Shown: positions 18,039 through 26,990 of the stretch, piece after piece
Layout of the letters: each line of letters begins with the position of its first letter
Numbering within the stretch: position 1 is the first letter of the stretch
Source of the DNA: Lachnospiraceae bacterium
GTDB taxonomy: Bacteria; Bacillota; Clostridia; Lachnospirales; Lachnospiraceae
NCBI GenBank assembly: GCA_017623295.1
Contig: JAGAPK010000017.1
Location: forward strand, 1-64,000
Direction: 5' to 3'
DNA length: 64,000 nt
Translations under genes and position numbers: made by a program
The notes under the pieces: model-generated
What the model was told of the DNA's origin: nothing
What the model saw: only the letters and a program-made list of their open reading frames with translations
Database searches by the model: none

Positions 18039-18930
18039 TGAAGAATTACAGACAAAAACAGAAGAAATGAGATCTACCTTGCAGGCATTTCTGCCAACGG
18101 AAGAAGGTTTGCAGAAAACCGTAATTGAGGCAATGAATTATTCGACGTTAGCAGGCGGAAAAAGACTCCGTCCGATGATGATGGCAGAAACCTATGCGAT
18201 GTTTGGCGGAAAGAGTGAAATTATTAAGCCATTTATGGCGGCGATTGAAATGATACATAATTACTCTCTTGTACATGATGATTTGCCGGCGATGGACAAC
18301 GATGAGTATCGACGCGGCATGAAGACGACGCACGTAGTATATGGGGAAGGCATGGCAGTCTTGGCAGGTGATGGTTTGCTGAACTATGCTTTTGAAACGG
18401 CATGTAAGGCGTTTGAAAAAGCCAAAACTTTGGAAGACTATCAAAGAGTTGCCAAAGCACTTACTGTACTTGGTAAGAAAGCCGGTATCTATGGAATGAT
18501 TGGCGGACAGTGTGTTGATATTGAAGCAGAAGAAAAACAGGAACTGGTAACAGAAGAAGTTCTTCTGTTTATTCATGAACACAAGACCGCAGCTTTGATT
18601 CAATGTGCAATGATGATTGGTGCGATTCTGGCAGGAGCAAGTGATGAACAGATAGAACGCATTGAGAAATGTGCTTATAATATTGGTGTCGCATTCCAGA
18701 TTCAGGATGACATTCTGGATGTGACGAGTAGTCTGGAAGTGCTTGGAAAACCGGTAGGCAGTGATGAGAAGAATCATAAAATAACATACGTTACATTACA
18801 TGGATTAGAGGAATCTAAGGAACAGGTGGAAGCATTGTCCAATGAAGCAATCCAGATTTTATCTTCTTTTACAGAAAGAAATCTATTTTTAGAGAAGTTG
18901 GTAGAGCAGCTAATTTACAGAGAAAAATAA
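18028..18930 (+). CDS. ispA: Farnesyl diphosphate synthase (polyprenyl synthetase)
   Basis: 300 residues. The two aspartate-rich motifs are visible, DDLPAMD (about 84-90) and DDILD (about 230-234), with GGKRLRP near residue 45. The short-chain synthase condenses IPP with DMAPP and GPP to give farnesyl diphosphate, the precursor of undecaprenyl phosphate. The start ATG 18028 lies within the end of xseB (11-bp overlap); the earlier ATG at 18010 lacks a ribosome binding site. dxs follows 12 bp later, so the operon joins precursor supply and chain elongation. Confidence 0.94.
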   Translation: MNFNEELQTKTEEMRSTLQAFLPTEEGLQKTVIEAMNYSTLAGGKRLRPMMMAETYAMFGGKSEIIKPFMAAIEMIHNYSLVHDDLPAMDNDEYRRGMKTTHVVYGEGMAVLAGDGLLNYAFETACKAFEKAKTLEDYQRVAKALTVLGKKAGIYGMIGGQCVDIEAEEKQELVTEEVLLFIHEHKTAALIQCAMMIGAILAGASDEQIERIEKCAYNIGVAFQIQDDILDVTSSLEVLGKPVGSDEKNHKITYVTLHGLEESKEQVEALSNEAIQILSSFTERNLFLEKLVEQLIYREK

Positions 18931-18942
18931 AAGGGGAATACT

Positions 18943-20808
18943 ATGTTTCTTGAAAAGATAGAAAAAACCAATGATATCAAAGAAATCGGAGCAGAGAATT
19001 ATGATGCGCTGGCAGAAGAAATCCGACAGTTTCTGATTCAGTCTATCAGTGTAACAGGCGGACATCTCGGCTCTAATCTTGGTGCAGTTGAATTGACAAT
19101 GGCATTACATTTATCTTTGAATTTACCGGAGGATAAGATTATCTGGGATGTAGGACATCAGTCTTATACCCACAAGATTCTTACCGGAAGAAGAGAAGGC
19201 TTTGTCAATTTGCGTAAGTACGGTGGTATGAGCGGTTTCCCGAAAAGAAAAGAGAGTGATTGTGACAGTTTTGATACCGGACACAGTTCTACGTCTATTT
19301 CTGCCGGACTTGGTATGGTTAAAGCAAGAGATATCCAGGGTGGCAAAAATACAATCGTTTCTGTAATCGGGGATGGTTCACTGACTGGTGGTATGGCTTA
19401 TGAAGCATTAAATAATGCTTCCCGACTGGAAACCAATTTTATCATTATTCTGAATGATAATAATATGTCTATCTCTGAAAATGTGGGTGGTGTTTCAAAA
19501 TATTTAAATAACATTCGAACAGCTGATATGTATTTGGATTTAAAAGAAGGCGTTTATAATTCTTTGCATGGAAAATCCAAATATGGTGATAGGGTAGTTT
19601 CTCAGATTCGACGTGCGAAAAGCAGTTTTAAACAGCTGGTTGTGCCGGGGATGTTCTTTGAAGACATGGGAATTACTTATTTAGGGCCCGTAGATGGACA
19701 TGATATTCCGGCAATGATGCGTATGATGAAAGAAGCAAAAAAAATCAAAGGTGCGGTACTAATTCATGCCATTACCCAGAAAGGTAAGGGATTTGGACCG
19801 GCAGAAAGACATCCGGCAAGATTTCATGGTGCAGAACCTTTTGATATTGAAACAGGAATTCCAAGTAAGCCAAGAACAAAGGCAAACTATACGGATATCT
19901 TCTCAACGGTTATGTGCAAGCTTGGGCAGAGAGATGAAAGCGTAGTTGCTATTACTGCGGCAATGCCGGACGGAACGGGTCTTAAGCGTTTTCGAAATAT
20001 GTATCCGGATCGTTTCTTTGATGTAGGTATTGCGGAAGAACATGCGGTTACTTTTGCAGCAGGACTGGCAGCAGGTGGTCTGAAACCGATTGTTGCGATT
20101 TATTCGTCCTTTTTGCAAAGAGCATATGATCAGATATTGCATGATGTCTGCATTCAGAATCTGCCGGTTATTTTCGCAATTGACAGAGCTGGATTAGTTG
20201 GAAGTGATGGAGAAACACATCAAGGTATTTTTGATTTGTCTTATTTATCATCCATTCCAAATATGCACATCATGGCACCGAAGAACAAGTGGGAACTTTC
20301 GGATATGATTAAATTTGCGGTAGCGTTTGAAGCACCGATAGCAATCCGCTATCCGAGAGGAGAAGCGTTTGATGGTCTGAAAGAATATAGAGAACCGATT
20401 GAATATGGTAAAAGCGAAAGTCTTTATGAAGAAGAGGATATTGCACTTTTTGCAGTCGGAAGCATGGTAAAGGTTGCGCTTGATGTTCGCAGCAAACTCA
20501 AAGATATGGGATATTCCTGTTCTTTGACGAATGCCAGATTTGTCAAGCCGATTGATGAAGAAGCAATAGAGCAGGCTTGCAAAGAACACAAATTGATTGT
20601 GACGATGGAAGAAAATGTTGCAAGCGGCGGTTATGGAGAGAAAGTAAGAGCCTATGTAGATTCTTTAAATGTTTCTACGAAGGTATTAAATATTGCAATA
20701 CCGGATGAGTATGTGGAGCATGGCAACGTCGACCTTCTTAAACAGGAAGTCGGAATAGATGCTGAATCTGTTGTGAAAAGAGTTGTCACTTCCTATATCG
20801 GATTATAA
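18943..20808 (+). CDS. dxs: 1-deoxy-D-xylulose-5-phosphate synthase
   Basis: 621 residues. The thiamine-diphosphate enzyme makes DXP from pyruvate and glyceraldehyde 3-phosphate, the first step of the MEP isoprenoid pathway. Motifs include HLGSNLG, DVGHQSYTHKILTGR, the TPP-binding GDGSLTGGMAYEALN, EDMGITYLGPVDGHD and the transketolase C-terminal DRAGLVGSDGETHQG. Length is normal. The start ATG follows AAGGGG. Confidence 0.96.
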   Translation: MFLEKIEKTNDIKEIGAENYDALAEEIRQFLIQSISVTGGHLGSNLGAVELTMALHLSLNLPEDKIIWDVGHQSYTHKILTGRREGFVNLRKYGGMSGFPKRKESDCDSFDTGHSSTSISAGLGMVKARDIQGGKNTIVSVIGDGSLTGGMAYEALNNASRLETNFIIILNDNNMSISENVGGVSKYLNNIRTADMYLDLKEGVYNSLHGKSKYGDRVVSQIRRAKSSFKQLVVPGMFFEDMGITYLGPVDGHDIPAMMRMMKEAKKIKGAVLIHAITQKGKGFGPAERHPARFHGAEPFDIETGIPSKPRTKANYTDIFSTVMCKLGQRDESVVAITAAMPDGTGLKRFRNMYPDRFFDVGIAEEHAVTFAAGLAAGGLKPIVAIYSSFLQRAYDQILHDVCIQNLPVIFAIDRAGLVGSDGETHQGIFDLSYLSSIPNMHIMAPKNKWELSDMIKFAVAFEAPIAIRYPRGEAFDGLKEYREPIEYGKSESLYEEEDIALFAVGSMVKVALDVRSKLKDMGYSCSLTNARFVKPIDEEAIEQACKEHKLIVTMEENVASGGYGEKVRAYVDSLNVSTKVLNIAIPDEYVEHGNVDLLKQEVGIDAESVVKRVVTSYIGL

Positions 20809-20823
20809 AGAGTGGATAAAAAA

Positions 20824-21711
20824 ATGAAAGAACGTTTGGATGTATTACTGGTAAAGCAAGGGTTTGCTCCTTCCCGAGAGAAGGCCAAAGCGATTATAAT
20901 GACAGGAAATGTCTTTGTGGACGGACAGAGGGAAGATAAAGCCGGTACTACTTTTGAAGAAGAGAAAATTCATATTGAAGTAAAAGGAAGTACGCAGAAA
21001 TATGTAAGTCGTGGTGGTCTGAAGCTGGAAAAAGCAATGGTGGAATTCCCGATTACACTGGATAACACGATTTGCATGGACATTGGTGCATCTACCGGTG
21101 GTTTTACAGACTGTATGCTGCAAAACGGTGCCAGTAAGGTTTATTCTGTTGATGTAGGGCATGGACAGCTTGCATGGAAGTTACGTAATGACGAGCGAGT
21201 AGTCTGTATGGAGAAGACAAACTTTCGCTATATGCAGCCGGAAGATATTGAGGATAAACTGGACTTTGCTTCCGTAGATGTGTCTTTTATATCCCTTACC
21301 AAAATTCTGATTCCGGCACGAAAACTGTTGAAAGAAAATGGACAGATGGTTTGTCTGATTAAACCGCAGTTTGAAGCAGGAAAGGATAAAGTTGGTAAAA
21401 AGGGAGTTGTCAGAGAACCGGAAATTCATAGAGAAGTCGTTGAGAAAATTATTACCTATGCAGATATGATTGGTTTTGAAATCAAAGGACTGACTTTTTC
21501 ACCAATCAAAGGACCTGAAGGTAATATTGAATATCTGGTTTATATTGAAAAGAAACAAGAAATTTCTGAAGAGATACTGGCGTTAACAGAAGCAGAGGCA
21601 GAAAAAATGCTGCAGAATATGCTGGATGAGAAGGCCGGTAAGGCAGCAGAAACTGAAATGAGGCAAAAGATTGAGGAAATTGTTCAGAAAGCGCATCAGG
21701 GACTGGAGTAA
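20824..21711 (+). CDS. tlyA: TlyA-family rRNA 2'-O-methyltransferase
   Basis: 295 residues. An N-terminal S4 RNA-binding domain (RLDVLLVKQGFAPSREKAKAIIMTGNVFVDG) is followed by an FtsJ-type SAM-dependent methyltransferase with CMDIGASTGGFTDCML and KPQFEAGKDKV. In mycobacteria TlyA methylates 16S and 23S rRNA; the old name hemolysin A is misleading. ATG 20824 is preceded at suitable distance by AGAGTGGA; an in-frame GTG at 20812 is an alternative. The C-terminal ~35 residues are a Glu/Lys/Ala-rich helix beyond the core. Confidence 0.92.
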   Translation: MKERLDVLLVKQGFAPSREKAKAIIMTGNVFVDGQREDKAGTTFEEEKIHIEVKGSTQKYVSRGGLKLEKAMVEFPITLDNTICMDIGASTGGFTDCMLQNGASKVYSVDVGHGQLAWKLRNDERVVCMEKTNFRYMQPEDIEDKLDFASVDVSFISLTKILIPARKLLKENGQMVCLIKPQFEAGKDKVGKKGVVREPEIHREVVEKIITYADMIGFEIKGLTFSPIKGPEGNIEYLVYIEKKQEISEEILALTEAEAEKMLQNMLDEKAGKAAETEMRQKIEEIVQKAHQGLE

Positions 21712-21716
21712 ATAAC

Positions 21717-22556
21717 ATGAAGCATTTTTTTCTGATAACAAATAAAGCAAAAGATTCCGATGGAAGTTATACCAGAAGAATTGCAGAATATTTACAGGCA
21801 CATGGTGCTACGGCATCCTGCGCAGTTAACAAGATATCTGATAAAGAGATTATGGAGATTCCGGAGAATACAGAATGTGCGATTGTGCTCGGTGGAGATG
21901 GTACTTTGTTAAAAGCTGCCAGAGATATGATGGACAGTGACATACCGTTGCTCGGTGTGAATCTGGGAACTTTAGGATATCTGGCAGAAGTAGAAATCAG
22001 CAATATTGAAAGTGCTTTGGACAAGCTTATTTGCGGGGAATACAAGAGAGAAGACCGCATGATGCTTTCTGGCGCGATTTATCAGACAGATGGTACAGAA
22101 ATTCGAAATTTTGCATTGAATGATATTGTTATATCCAGATGTGGTTCTTTGCAAATTTTGCAATTTGATATTTTTGTAAATGGAAAATTTCTAAACAGTT
22201 ATAGTGCAGATGGTATGATTGTAGCAACTCCTACGGGTTCTACCGGTTACAATATGTCTGCAGGTGGTCCCATTGTGGAACCGGGAGCAAAACTGCTCTT
22301 ATTGACACCGATTTGTCCCCATACACTTAATACAAGAAGTATCATTTTATCACCGGAAGATGAAGTAACGATTCAGATACCGGAAGGACGCGAGAAAACG
22401 GGTCAGACCGTAGAAGCTAATTTCGATGGTACGCATAAAGTGACTCTGAAAACAGGCGATAAGATTGTGATAAAAAAAGCATCAAAGACAACCGGAATTT
22501 TGAAGTTGAATACCGAGAGCTTTTTGGAAGTTCTGCATAAAAAGATGAGCGATTAG
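21717..22556 (+). CDS. nadK: NAD(+)/NADH kinase
   Basis: 279 residues. NadK phosphorylates NAD to NADP. The family motifs are VLGGDGTLLKAAR (about 58-70), NLGTLGYLAE (about 82-91), the substrate-binding NDIVI and PTGSTGYNMSAGGPIV. It starts five bases after the tlyA stop with a weak Shine-Dalgarno (GGAGTAA). Its place between tlyA and argR is conserved in Clostridia and Bacilli. Confidence 0.95.
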   Translation: MKHFFLITNKAKDSDGSYTRRIAEYLQAHGATASCAVNKISDKEIMEIPENTECAIVLGGDGTLLKAARDMMDSDIPLLGVNLGTLGYLAEVEISNIESALDKLICGEYKREDRMMLSGAIYQTDGTEIRNFALNDIVISRCGSLQILQFDIFVNGKFLNSYSADGMIVATPTGSTGYNMSAGGPIVEPGAKLLLLTPICPHTLNTRSIILSPEDEVTIQIPEGREKTGQTVEANFDGTHKVTLKTGDKIVIKKASKTTGILKLNTESFLEVLHKKMSD

Positions 22557-22575
22557 TCAGATATAATGAAATGTG

Positions 22576-22632
22576 TGTAAGTGATGATTTATTATGTAAG
22601 TGATGGTTTGTTATGTAATTGATGATTTATAT
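22576..22632 (+). repeat. Three 19-bp tandem repeats upstream of argR
   Basis: Exactly three adjacent units: 22576-22594 (TGTAAGTGATGATTTATTA), 22595-22613 (two changes) and 22614-22632 (a few changes). The block fills the nadK-argR gap and ends 45 bp before argR. It does not match the ARG-box palindrome well. It may be slippage or an operator array. Confidence 0.8.
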
Positions 22633-22677
22633 GAATACATATGGAAAGTATGTGATGTAAATTAGGAGAAGTTTATA

Positions 22678-23130
22678 ATGAAAAAAAGCAGACATGCGAA
22701 AATCATAGAATTAGTTGGCAGATATGATATCGAAACACAGGAAGAATTGGCAGATCGTTTGCGGGCAGAAGGCTATCAGGTAACACAGGCGACTGTTTCC
22801 CGTGATATCAGAGAACTTAAGCTTTCTAAGATTGCAGGTGTACACGGTAGACAGAAATATGTGGTATATGAGAAAGAAGATGTGCATCTGGGCGATAAAT
22901 ATATCCGTGTTTTAAAAGATGGTTATGTTTCTATGGATATGGCACAAAATATTCTTGTGATGAAAACGGTATCCGGTATGGCGATGGCAGTTGCTGCAGC
23001 AGTCGATGCCATGAAGATGCATGAAATTGTAGGCTGCATTGCCGGAGACGATACGATTATGATTGCCATTCGAACGGTGGATGATACGATTCTGGTAATG
23101 GACAAGATAAAAAAACTAATTGAGAATTAG
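22678..23130 (+). CDS. argR: Arginine repressor
   Basis: 150 residues. An N-terminal winged helix (RADRLRAEGYQVTQATVSRDIRELKLSK) binds ARG boxes; the C-terminal oligomerisation domain has the arginine-binding GDDTIMIAIR segment. In Firmicutes ArgR/AhrC represses arginine synthesis and activates catabolism. Start ATG follows TAGGAGAAG. It sits between nadK and recN, as in B. subtilis. Confidence 0.96.
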   Translation: MKKSRHAKIIELVGRYDIETQEELADRLRAEGYQVTQATVSRDIRELKLSKIAGVHGRQKYVVYEKEDVHLGDKYIRVLKDGYVSMDMAQNILVMKTVSGMAMAVAAAVDAMKMHEIVGCIAGDDTIMIAIRTVDDTILVMDKIKKLIEN

Positions 23131-23154
23131 TTTGAAAGGTACGGTTAATTTTGT

Positions 23155-24840
23155 ATGTTAGTAAGTTTGCATGTGAAAAATCTTGCATTAATCGATGAAA
23201 CAGAAGTATATTTCGGAAATGGTCTGAATATACTGACAGGTGAAACCGGAGCAGGTAAGTCAATTATTATCGGCTCTGTTAATCTTGCACTTGGAGCAAA
23301 AGCCGATAAAGAAATGATTCGTACCGGAGCCGATTATGCGCTGGTGGAATTGATTTTTCAGATAGAAAAGGAAGAACAGTTACAGGCTGTAAAGGAATTG
23401 GAACTGCCAATTGAGGATGATGGAACCATTATTTTGCAGCGAAGAATTATGCCGGGAAAATCCGTTTGTAAAGTAAATGGTGAAAGCGTTAGTGCAAAAC
23501 AAGTGCGTACACTGGCAGAAATTTTGATTGATATTCATGGACAGCATGAGCACCAGTCTTTGTTGCAGGTAACAAAACAGTTAGAAATTCTGGATGAATA
23601 TGCAGGAGAAAAGCTTGTAGTAGTTAAAGATAAATTAAAGGGATATTATGTAAATCATCAAGAAGTGCTGAAAGAACTTTCCCAAAATGATATAGATGAA
23701 GATACGCGAAAAAGAGAATGTTCACTTGCAGAATTTGAAGTACAGGAAATTGAACAGGCAGATTTAAAAATCGGAGAAGATGAAGAATTAGAAAAATCCT
23801 ATCAGAAGCTTGTTCATGCGCAGAAAATACAGGGAGCGGTAACCTTGGCACATCAAATGAGTGGTTATGAGAATGGCGGTGCCGGTGATAGTATTGGAAG
23901 GGCGCTTCGTGAAATGAAAGCGGTTTCTTCTTATGATGAAACACTTCAGGATTTTGAGAAACAATTATTGGACATTGATAGTTTGTTGAATGATTATAAT
24001 CGTGCGGCAGCGGATTATTTGTCTAATCTGGAATTTGATGGAAGTCTTTTTGAAGATGTAGAAAAAAGACTGGATATTATCAATCATTTAAAATCAAAAT
24101 ACGGAAATACAATAGAAGAAATTTTGGCATATCAGAATAAGATGCAGGCTAAATTGGAACAGTATCAGGATTTGGATGCCTATAAGGAAAAATTGATGCA
24201 AAAAGAGGCTTCTTTAAAGAAAGAATTGCTGCAGTTATGCAAGGAAGCTTCCGCTATCAGGGAAGAAAATGCAAAAAAATTGGCAGAGTCCATGAAAACT
24301 GCATTGGTTGATTTGAATTTTATTGATGTTGCATTTGAGATTCAGGTGCAGCCAGATGAGGAAAAAATCAGTTCAAATGGCTATGATCAGATTGCTTTTA
24401 TGATTTCTACGAATCCCGGAGAAGCACTTAAGCCCCTTGCACAGGTAGCCAGTGGCGGTGAATTATCCAGAATTATGCTGGCATTAAAGACTGTTTTAGC
24501 CGATAAAGATGAAATTGAAACCTTGATTTTTGATGAAATTGATACCGGTATCAGCGGTAAAACAGCATGGAAGGTTGCTGAGAAGATGGGTATTCTTGGA
24601 AAAGAGCATCAGCTTATCTGTATCACGCACTTACCGCAAATTGCGGCTATGGCAGATACCCATTTCCAGATTGTGAAATCAGTGACGGGAGAACGGACTG
24701 CAACGCAGATTCAGGAAATGAGCGAACAGGAAAGCGTGGAAGAACTTGCCAGAATGCTTGGAGGTGCCAGCATTACAGAAAATGTTTTAAATAATGCAAA
24801 AGAAATGAAAGATTTGGCAAGAAAATCAAAGCAATACTAA
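23155..24840 (+). CDS. recN: DNA repair protein RecN
   Basis: 561 residues of SMC-like ATPase. Walker A GETGAGKSI is near residue 30; a central coiled coil follows; the C-terminal half has the signature VASGGELSRIMLALK and Walker B TLIFDEIDTGISG, with THLPQIAAMADTHF after it. RecN gathers broken ends early in double-strand break repair. The start codon is ATG at 23155 after GAAAGGTACGG. It is the last gene of the block before the terminator. Confidence 0.96.
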   Translation: MLVSLHVKNLALIDETEVYFGNGLNILTGETGAGKSIIIGSVNLALGAKADKEMIRTGADYALVELIFQIEKEEQLQAVKELELPIEDDGTIILQRRIMPGKSVCKVNGESVSAKQVRTLAEILIDIHGQHEHQSLLQVTKQLEILDEYAGEKLVVVKDKLKGYYVNHQEVLKELSQNDIDEDTRKRECSLAEFEVQEIEQADLKIGEDEELEKSYQKLVHAQKIQGAVTLAHQMSGYENGGAGDSIGRALREMKAVSSYDETLQDFEKQLLDIDSLLNDYNRAAADYLSNLEFDGSLFEDVEKRLDIINHLKSKYGNTIEEILAYQNKMQAKLEQYQDLDAYKEKLMQKEASLKKELLQLCKEASAIREENAKKLAESMKTALVDLNFIDVAFEIQVQPDEEKISSNGYDQIAFMISTNPGEALKPLAQVASGGELSRIMLALKTVLADKDEIETLIFDEIDTGISGKTAWKVAEKMGILGKEHQLICITHLPQIAAMADTHFQIVKSVTGERTATQIQEMSEQESVEELARMLGGASITENVLNNAKEMKDLARKSKQY

Positions 24841-24870
24841 ATTAAAATTGAAGATTTTTCACATACTAAA

Positions 24871-24899
24871 AAGGACATACAGATGTATGTTCTTTTTTT
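24871..24899 (+). terminator. Terminator after recN
   Basis: GGACATAC (24873-24880) pairs with GTATGTTC (24885-24892) around an AGAT loop, followed by a run of seven T. Confidence 0.85.
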
Positions 24900-24947
24900 G
24901 CTTTATAAGCAAAAGTTTTTTACGTAATAGAAAGGAATACAGGACCG

Positions 24948-26216
24948 ATGGAGTATAGATTGAAAAAATATCGCTGTTTTTTATATATTTTACTGACTGC
25001 AAGTGTTGTTGGACTTATGGCAGCAGTGTACATGGATTATTGGGTAAAAGTGCCTTCCACGATTAAAATTCGGGCAGGAATAGAACAGGAACTTGATTTT
25101 CATGTACCGGCTTCGGGAGAAATTTATCAGAAAGAAGCAGTCGAAAGTATGTCTACACAGGTTGAAAGCCTGCATGTGGATTTTTCCAAAGGAGTTACGG
25201 TAAGAGCGAATCAGATTGATAACTATCAGATGGACTTAAAATTATTCGGAGTGCTTCCCTATAAAAGCGTTGATATTGAAGTAATTCAGGATACGATGCT
25301 AATTCCCGCCGGAATTCCGATTGGTATTTATGTAAAGACGGATGGCGTGCTGGTAGTTGGAATCGGAGAATTTGAAAACGAAAAAGGAGAAACGGTAGCA
25401 CCGGCAAAATATATTCTTCAGACCGGCGATTATATTTTGAAAGTAGACGGAGAAGATGTTGAAAACAAGAAACAATTTATTCAGATGATAGCACAGTCGG
25501 AAGGCGAAGAGATGATTTTAACCGTGCGCCGCAACGAAGAAATTACAGATGTGAAAATTAAACCGGAGGGAAATCAGAACGAAGAATGGAAACTGGGAAT
25601 CTGGATTCGTGATAATGCGCAGGGAATCGGAACATTGACTTACGTTAGTGAGGATGATTCTTTCGGAGCATTGGGACATGGAATCAATGACGTAGATACT
25701 TCTACTTTGATGCAGTTGGATGAAGGAACGTTATATAAAACAGAAATTGTAGGGATTACAAGAGGTGAGAATGGTTCACCTGGAGAATTGACAGGATATA
25801 TTGAGTATGAGAATGAAAATGTACTGGGAGAGATTACCAACAATACATCTGAGGGGATTTTTGGAGTGTGCAAAGACGAGGTTATAGATCAGATTCAATA
25901 TGAAGCAATCCCTATTGCGCTTAAACAGGAGGTACAGACCGGTCCGGCACAGATTATAAGTTCTGTTACCGGAGAACCGGAATATTACGACATTGAAATC
26001 GAAGAATTACACTATGAAAACGAGAACGTTAACAGAGGACTTGTTATTAAAGTGACCGATGAAGATTTACTGACATTGACTGGTGGAATTATTCAGGGAA
26101 TGAGCGGCAGCCCCATTATTCAGGATGGTAAAATTATCGGTGCCGTAACACACGTGCTTGTGAATGATTCAACGAGAGGATATGGGATTTTTATTGAAGA
26201 AATGCTGGAACATTAA
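24948..26216 (+). CDS. spoIVB: SpoIVB serine peptidase
   Basis: 422 residues. An N-terminal membrane anchor (FLYILLTASVVGLMAAVYMDYW) precedes a PDZ domain (about 125-205; LQTGDYILKVDGEDVENKKQF) and an S55 peptidase domain. The catalytic His is in FGALGHGIND (about 244) and the Ser in QGMSGSPIIQDGKIIGAVTHV (about 385). Made in the forespore, SpoIVB cleaves SpoIVFA to release pro-sigma-K processing. The usual downstream gene spo0A is not next; accessory genes follow. Confidence 0.95.
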   Translation: MEYRLKKYRCFLYILLTASVVGLMAAVYMDYWVKVPSTIKIRAGIEQELDFHVPASGEIYQKEAVESMSTQVESLHVDFSKGVTVRANQIDNYQMDLKLFGVLPYKSVDIEVIQDTMLIPAGIPIGIYVKTDGVLVVGIGEFENEKGETVAPAKYILQTGDYILKVDGEDVENKKQFIQMIAQSEGEEMILTVRRNEEITDVKIKPEGNQNEEWKLGIWIRDNAQGIGTLTYVSEDDSFGALGHGINDVDTSTLMQLDEGTLYKTEIVGITRGENGSPGELTGYIEYENENVLGEITNNTSEGIFGVCKDEVIDQIQYEAIPIALKQEVQTGPAQIISSVTGEPEYYDIEIEELHYENENVNRGLVIKVTDEDLLTLTGGIIQGMSGSPIIQDGKIIGAVTHVLVNDSTRGYGIFIEEMLEH

Positions 26217-26256
26217 GGATGACAGAGCAGAAGGCTTCAACCAATTTATCAAACCA

Positions 26257-26286
26257 TTGACAAATTTGTAGGCAAGTCTTTATGAT
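26257..26286 (+). promoter_or_regulatory. Promoter of the two-component genes
   Basis: -35 TTGACA (26257-26262), 18-bp spacer, -10 TATGAT (26281-26286), 42 bp before the response-regulator start. Confidence 0.65.
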
Positions 26287-26327
26287 AAAAAGAGAAACCT
26301 ATTTTGTAGAATGGAACTGGAAAGATT

Positions 26328-26990
26328 ATGTTAGACATTTTAATTGTTGAAGATAATAAAGAAATTGGTACACTGCTCTGTGATTTTTTAAGAAAAGAAA
26401 ATTATACTGTAAGTGTGGCTGAAACAGGGGAAAAGGCATTGGAGCTGTATGAAAAGTATGGTGCCAAGTTAATTGTGTTGGATATTATGCTTCCCGGCAT
26501 GGATGGTTTTGCAGTTTGTTCTAAAATCCGAGAAAGTTCCAATACTCATATTTTAATTGCCAGTGCAAAAACGGAGAAGGATGATAAGCTCAAAGGCTTG
26601 AATTTGGGAGCTGACGATTATATTGAGAAACCATATGATATTGATATATTACTGGCAAAGATTAAAGGGATTTTCAAGCGTAAATATGCTCTGGAAGAAA
26701 TTGTAGAGGGAAATCTGAGGTTGAATACACTGAAGCATACTCTTTTGGTGGATGATAAAGAAGTTGATGTTACCATAAAAGAATTTGAGTTATTAAAGCT
26801 TTTGATAGAAAATAAAAATGTCACTTTGAAAAAGGAATATATTTTTAACACGATATGGGGAAGTGACAGTGATTCGGAACTACAAACTTTGACAGTTCAT
26901 ATTAAGTGGCTTCGGGAAAAGGTAGAAAAAGATGCAAAGAAGCCAAAACATATTATTACAGAGTGGGGAGTAGGATATCGGTTTGAATAG
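26328..26990 (+). CDS. OmpR/PhoB-family response regulator
   Basis: 220 residues: a receiver domain with the acidic pair in DILIVEDNKE and the phospho-acceptor Asp in KLIVLDIMLPGMDGF (about 51), Lys in EKPYD, then a winged-helix domain ending in HIITEWGVGYRFE. It overlaps the sensor kinase by eight bases. With the kinase and the ABC genes downstream it resembles Bce/Vex-type modules that sense peptide antibiotics. The start ATG has only a weak Shine-Dalgarno (GGAAAG). Confidence 0.93.
   Translation: MLDILIVEDNKEIGTLLCDFLRKENYTVSVAETGEKALELYEKYGAKLIVLDIMLPGMDGFAVCSKIRESSNTHILIASAKTEKDDKLKGLNLGADDYIEKPYDIDILLAKIKGIFKRKYALEEIVEGNLRLNTLKHTLLVDDKEVDVTIKEFELLKLLIENKNVTLKKEYIFNTIWGSDSDSELQTLTVHIKWLREKVEKDAKKPKHIITEWGVGYRFE

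Noticed and set aside
22576..22632. Possible CRISPR-like array
   Set aside because: Repeats are directly contiguous with no spacers and only three copies; simple tandem repeat.
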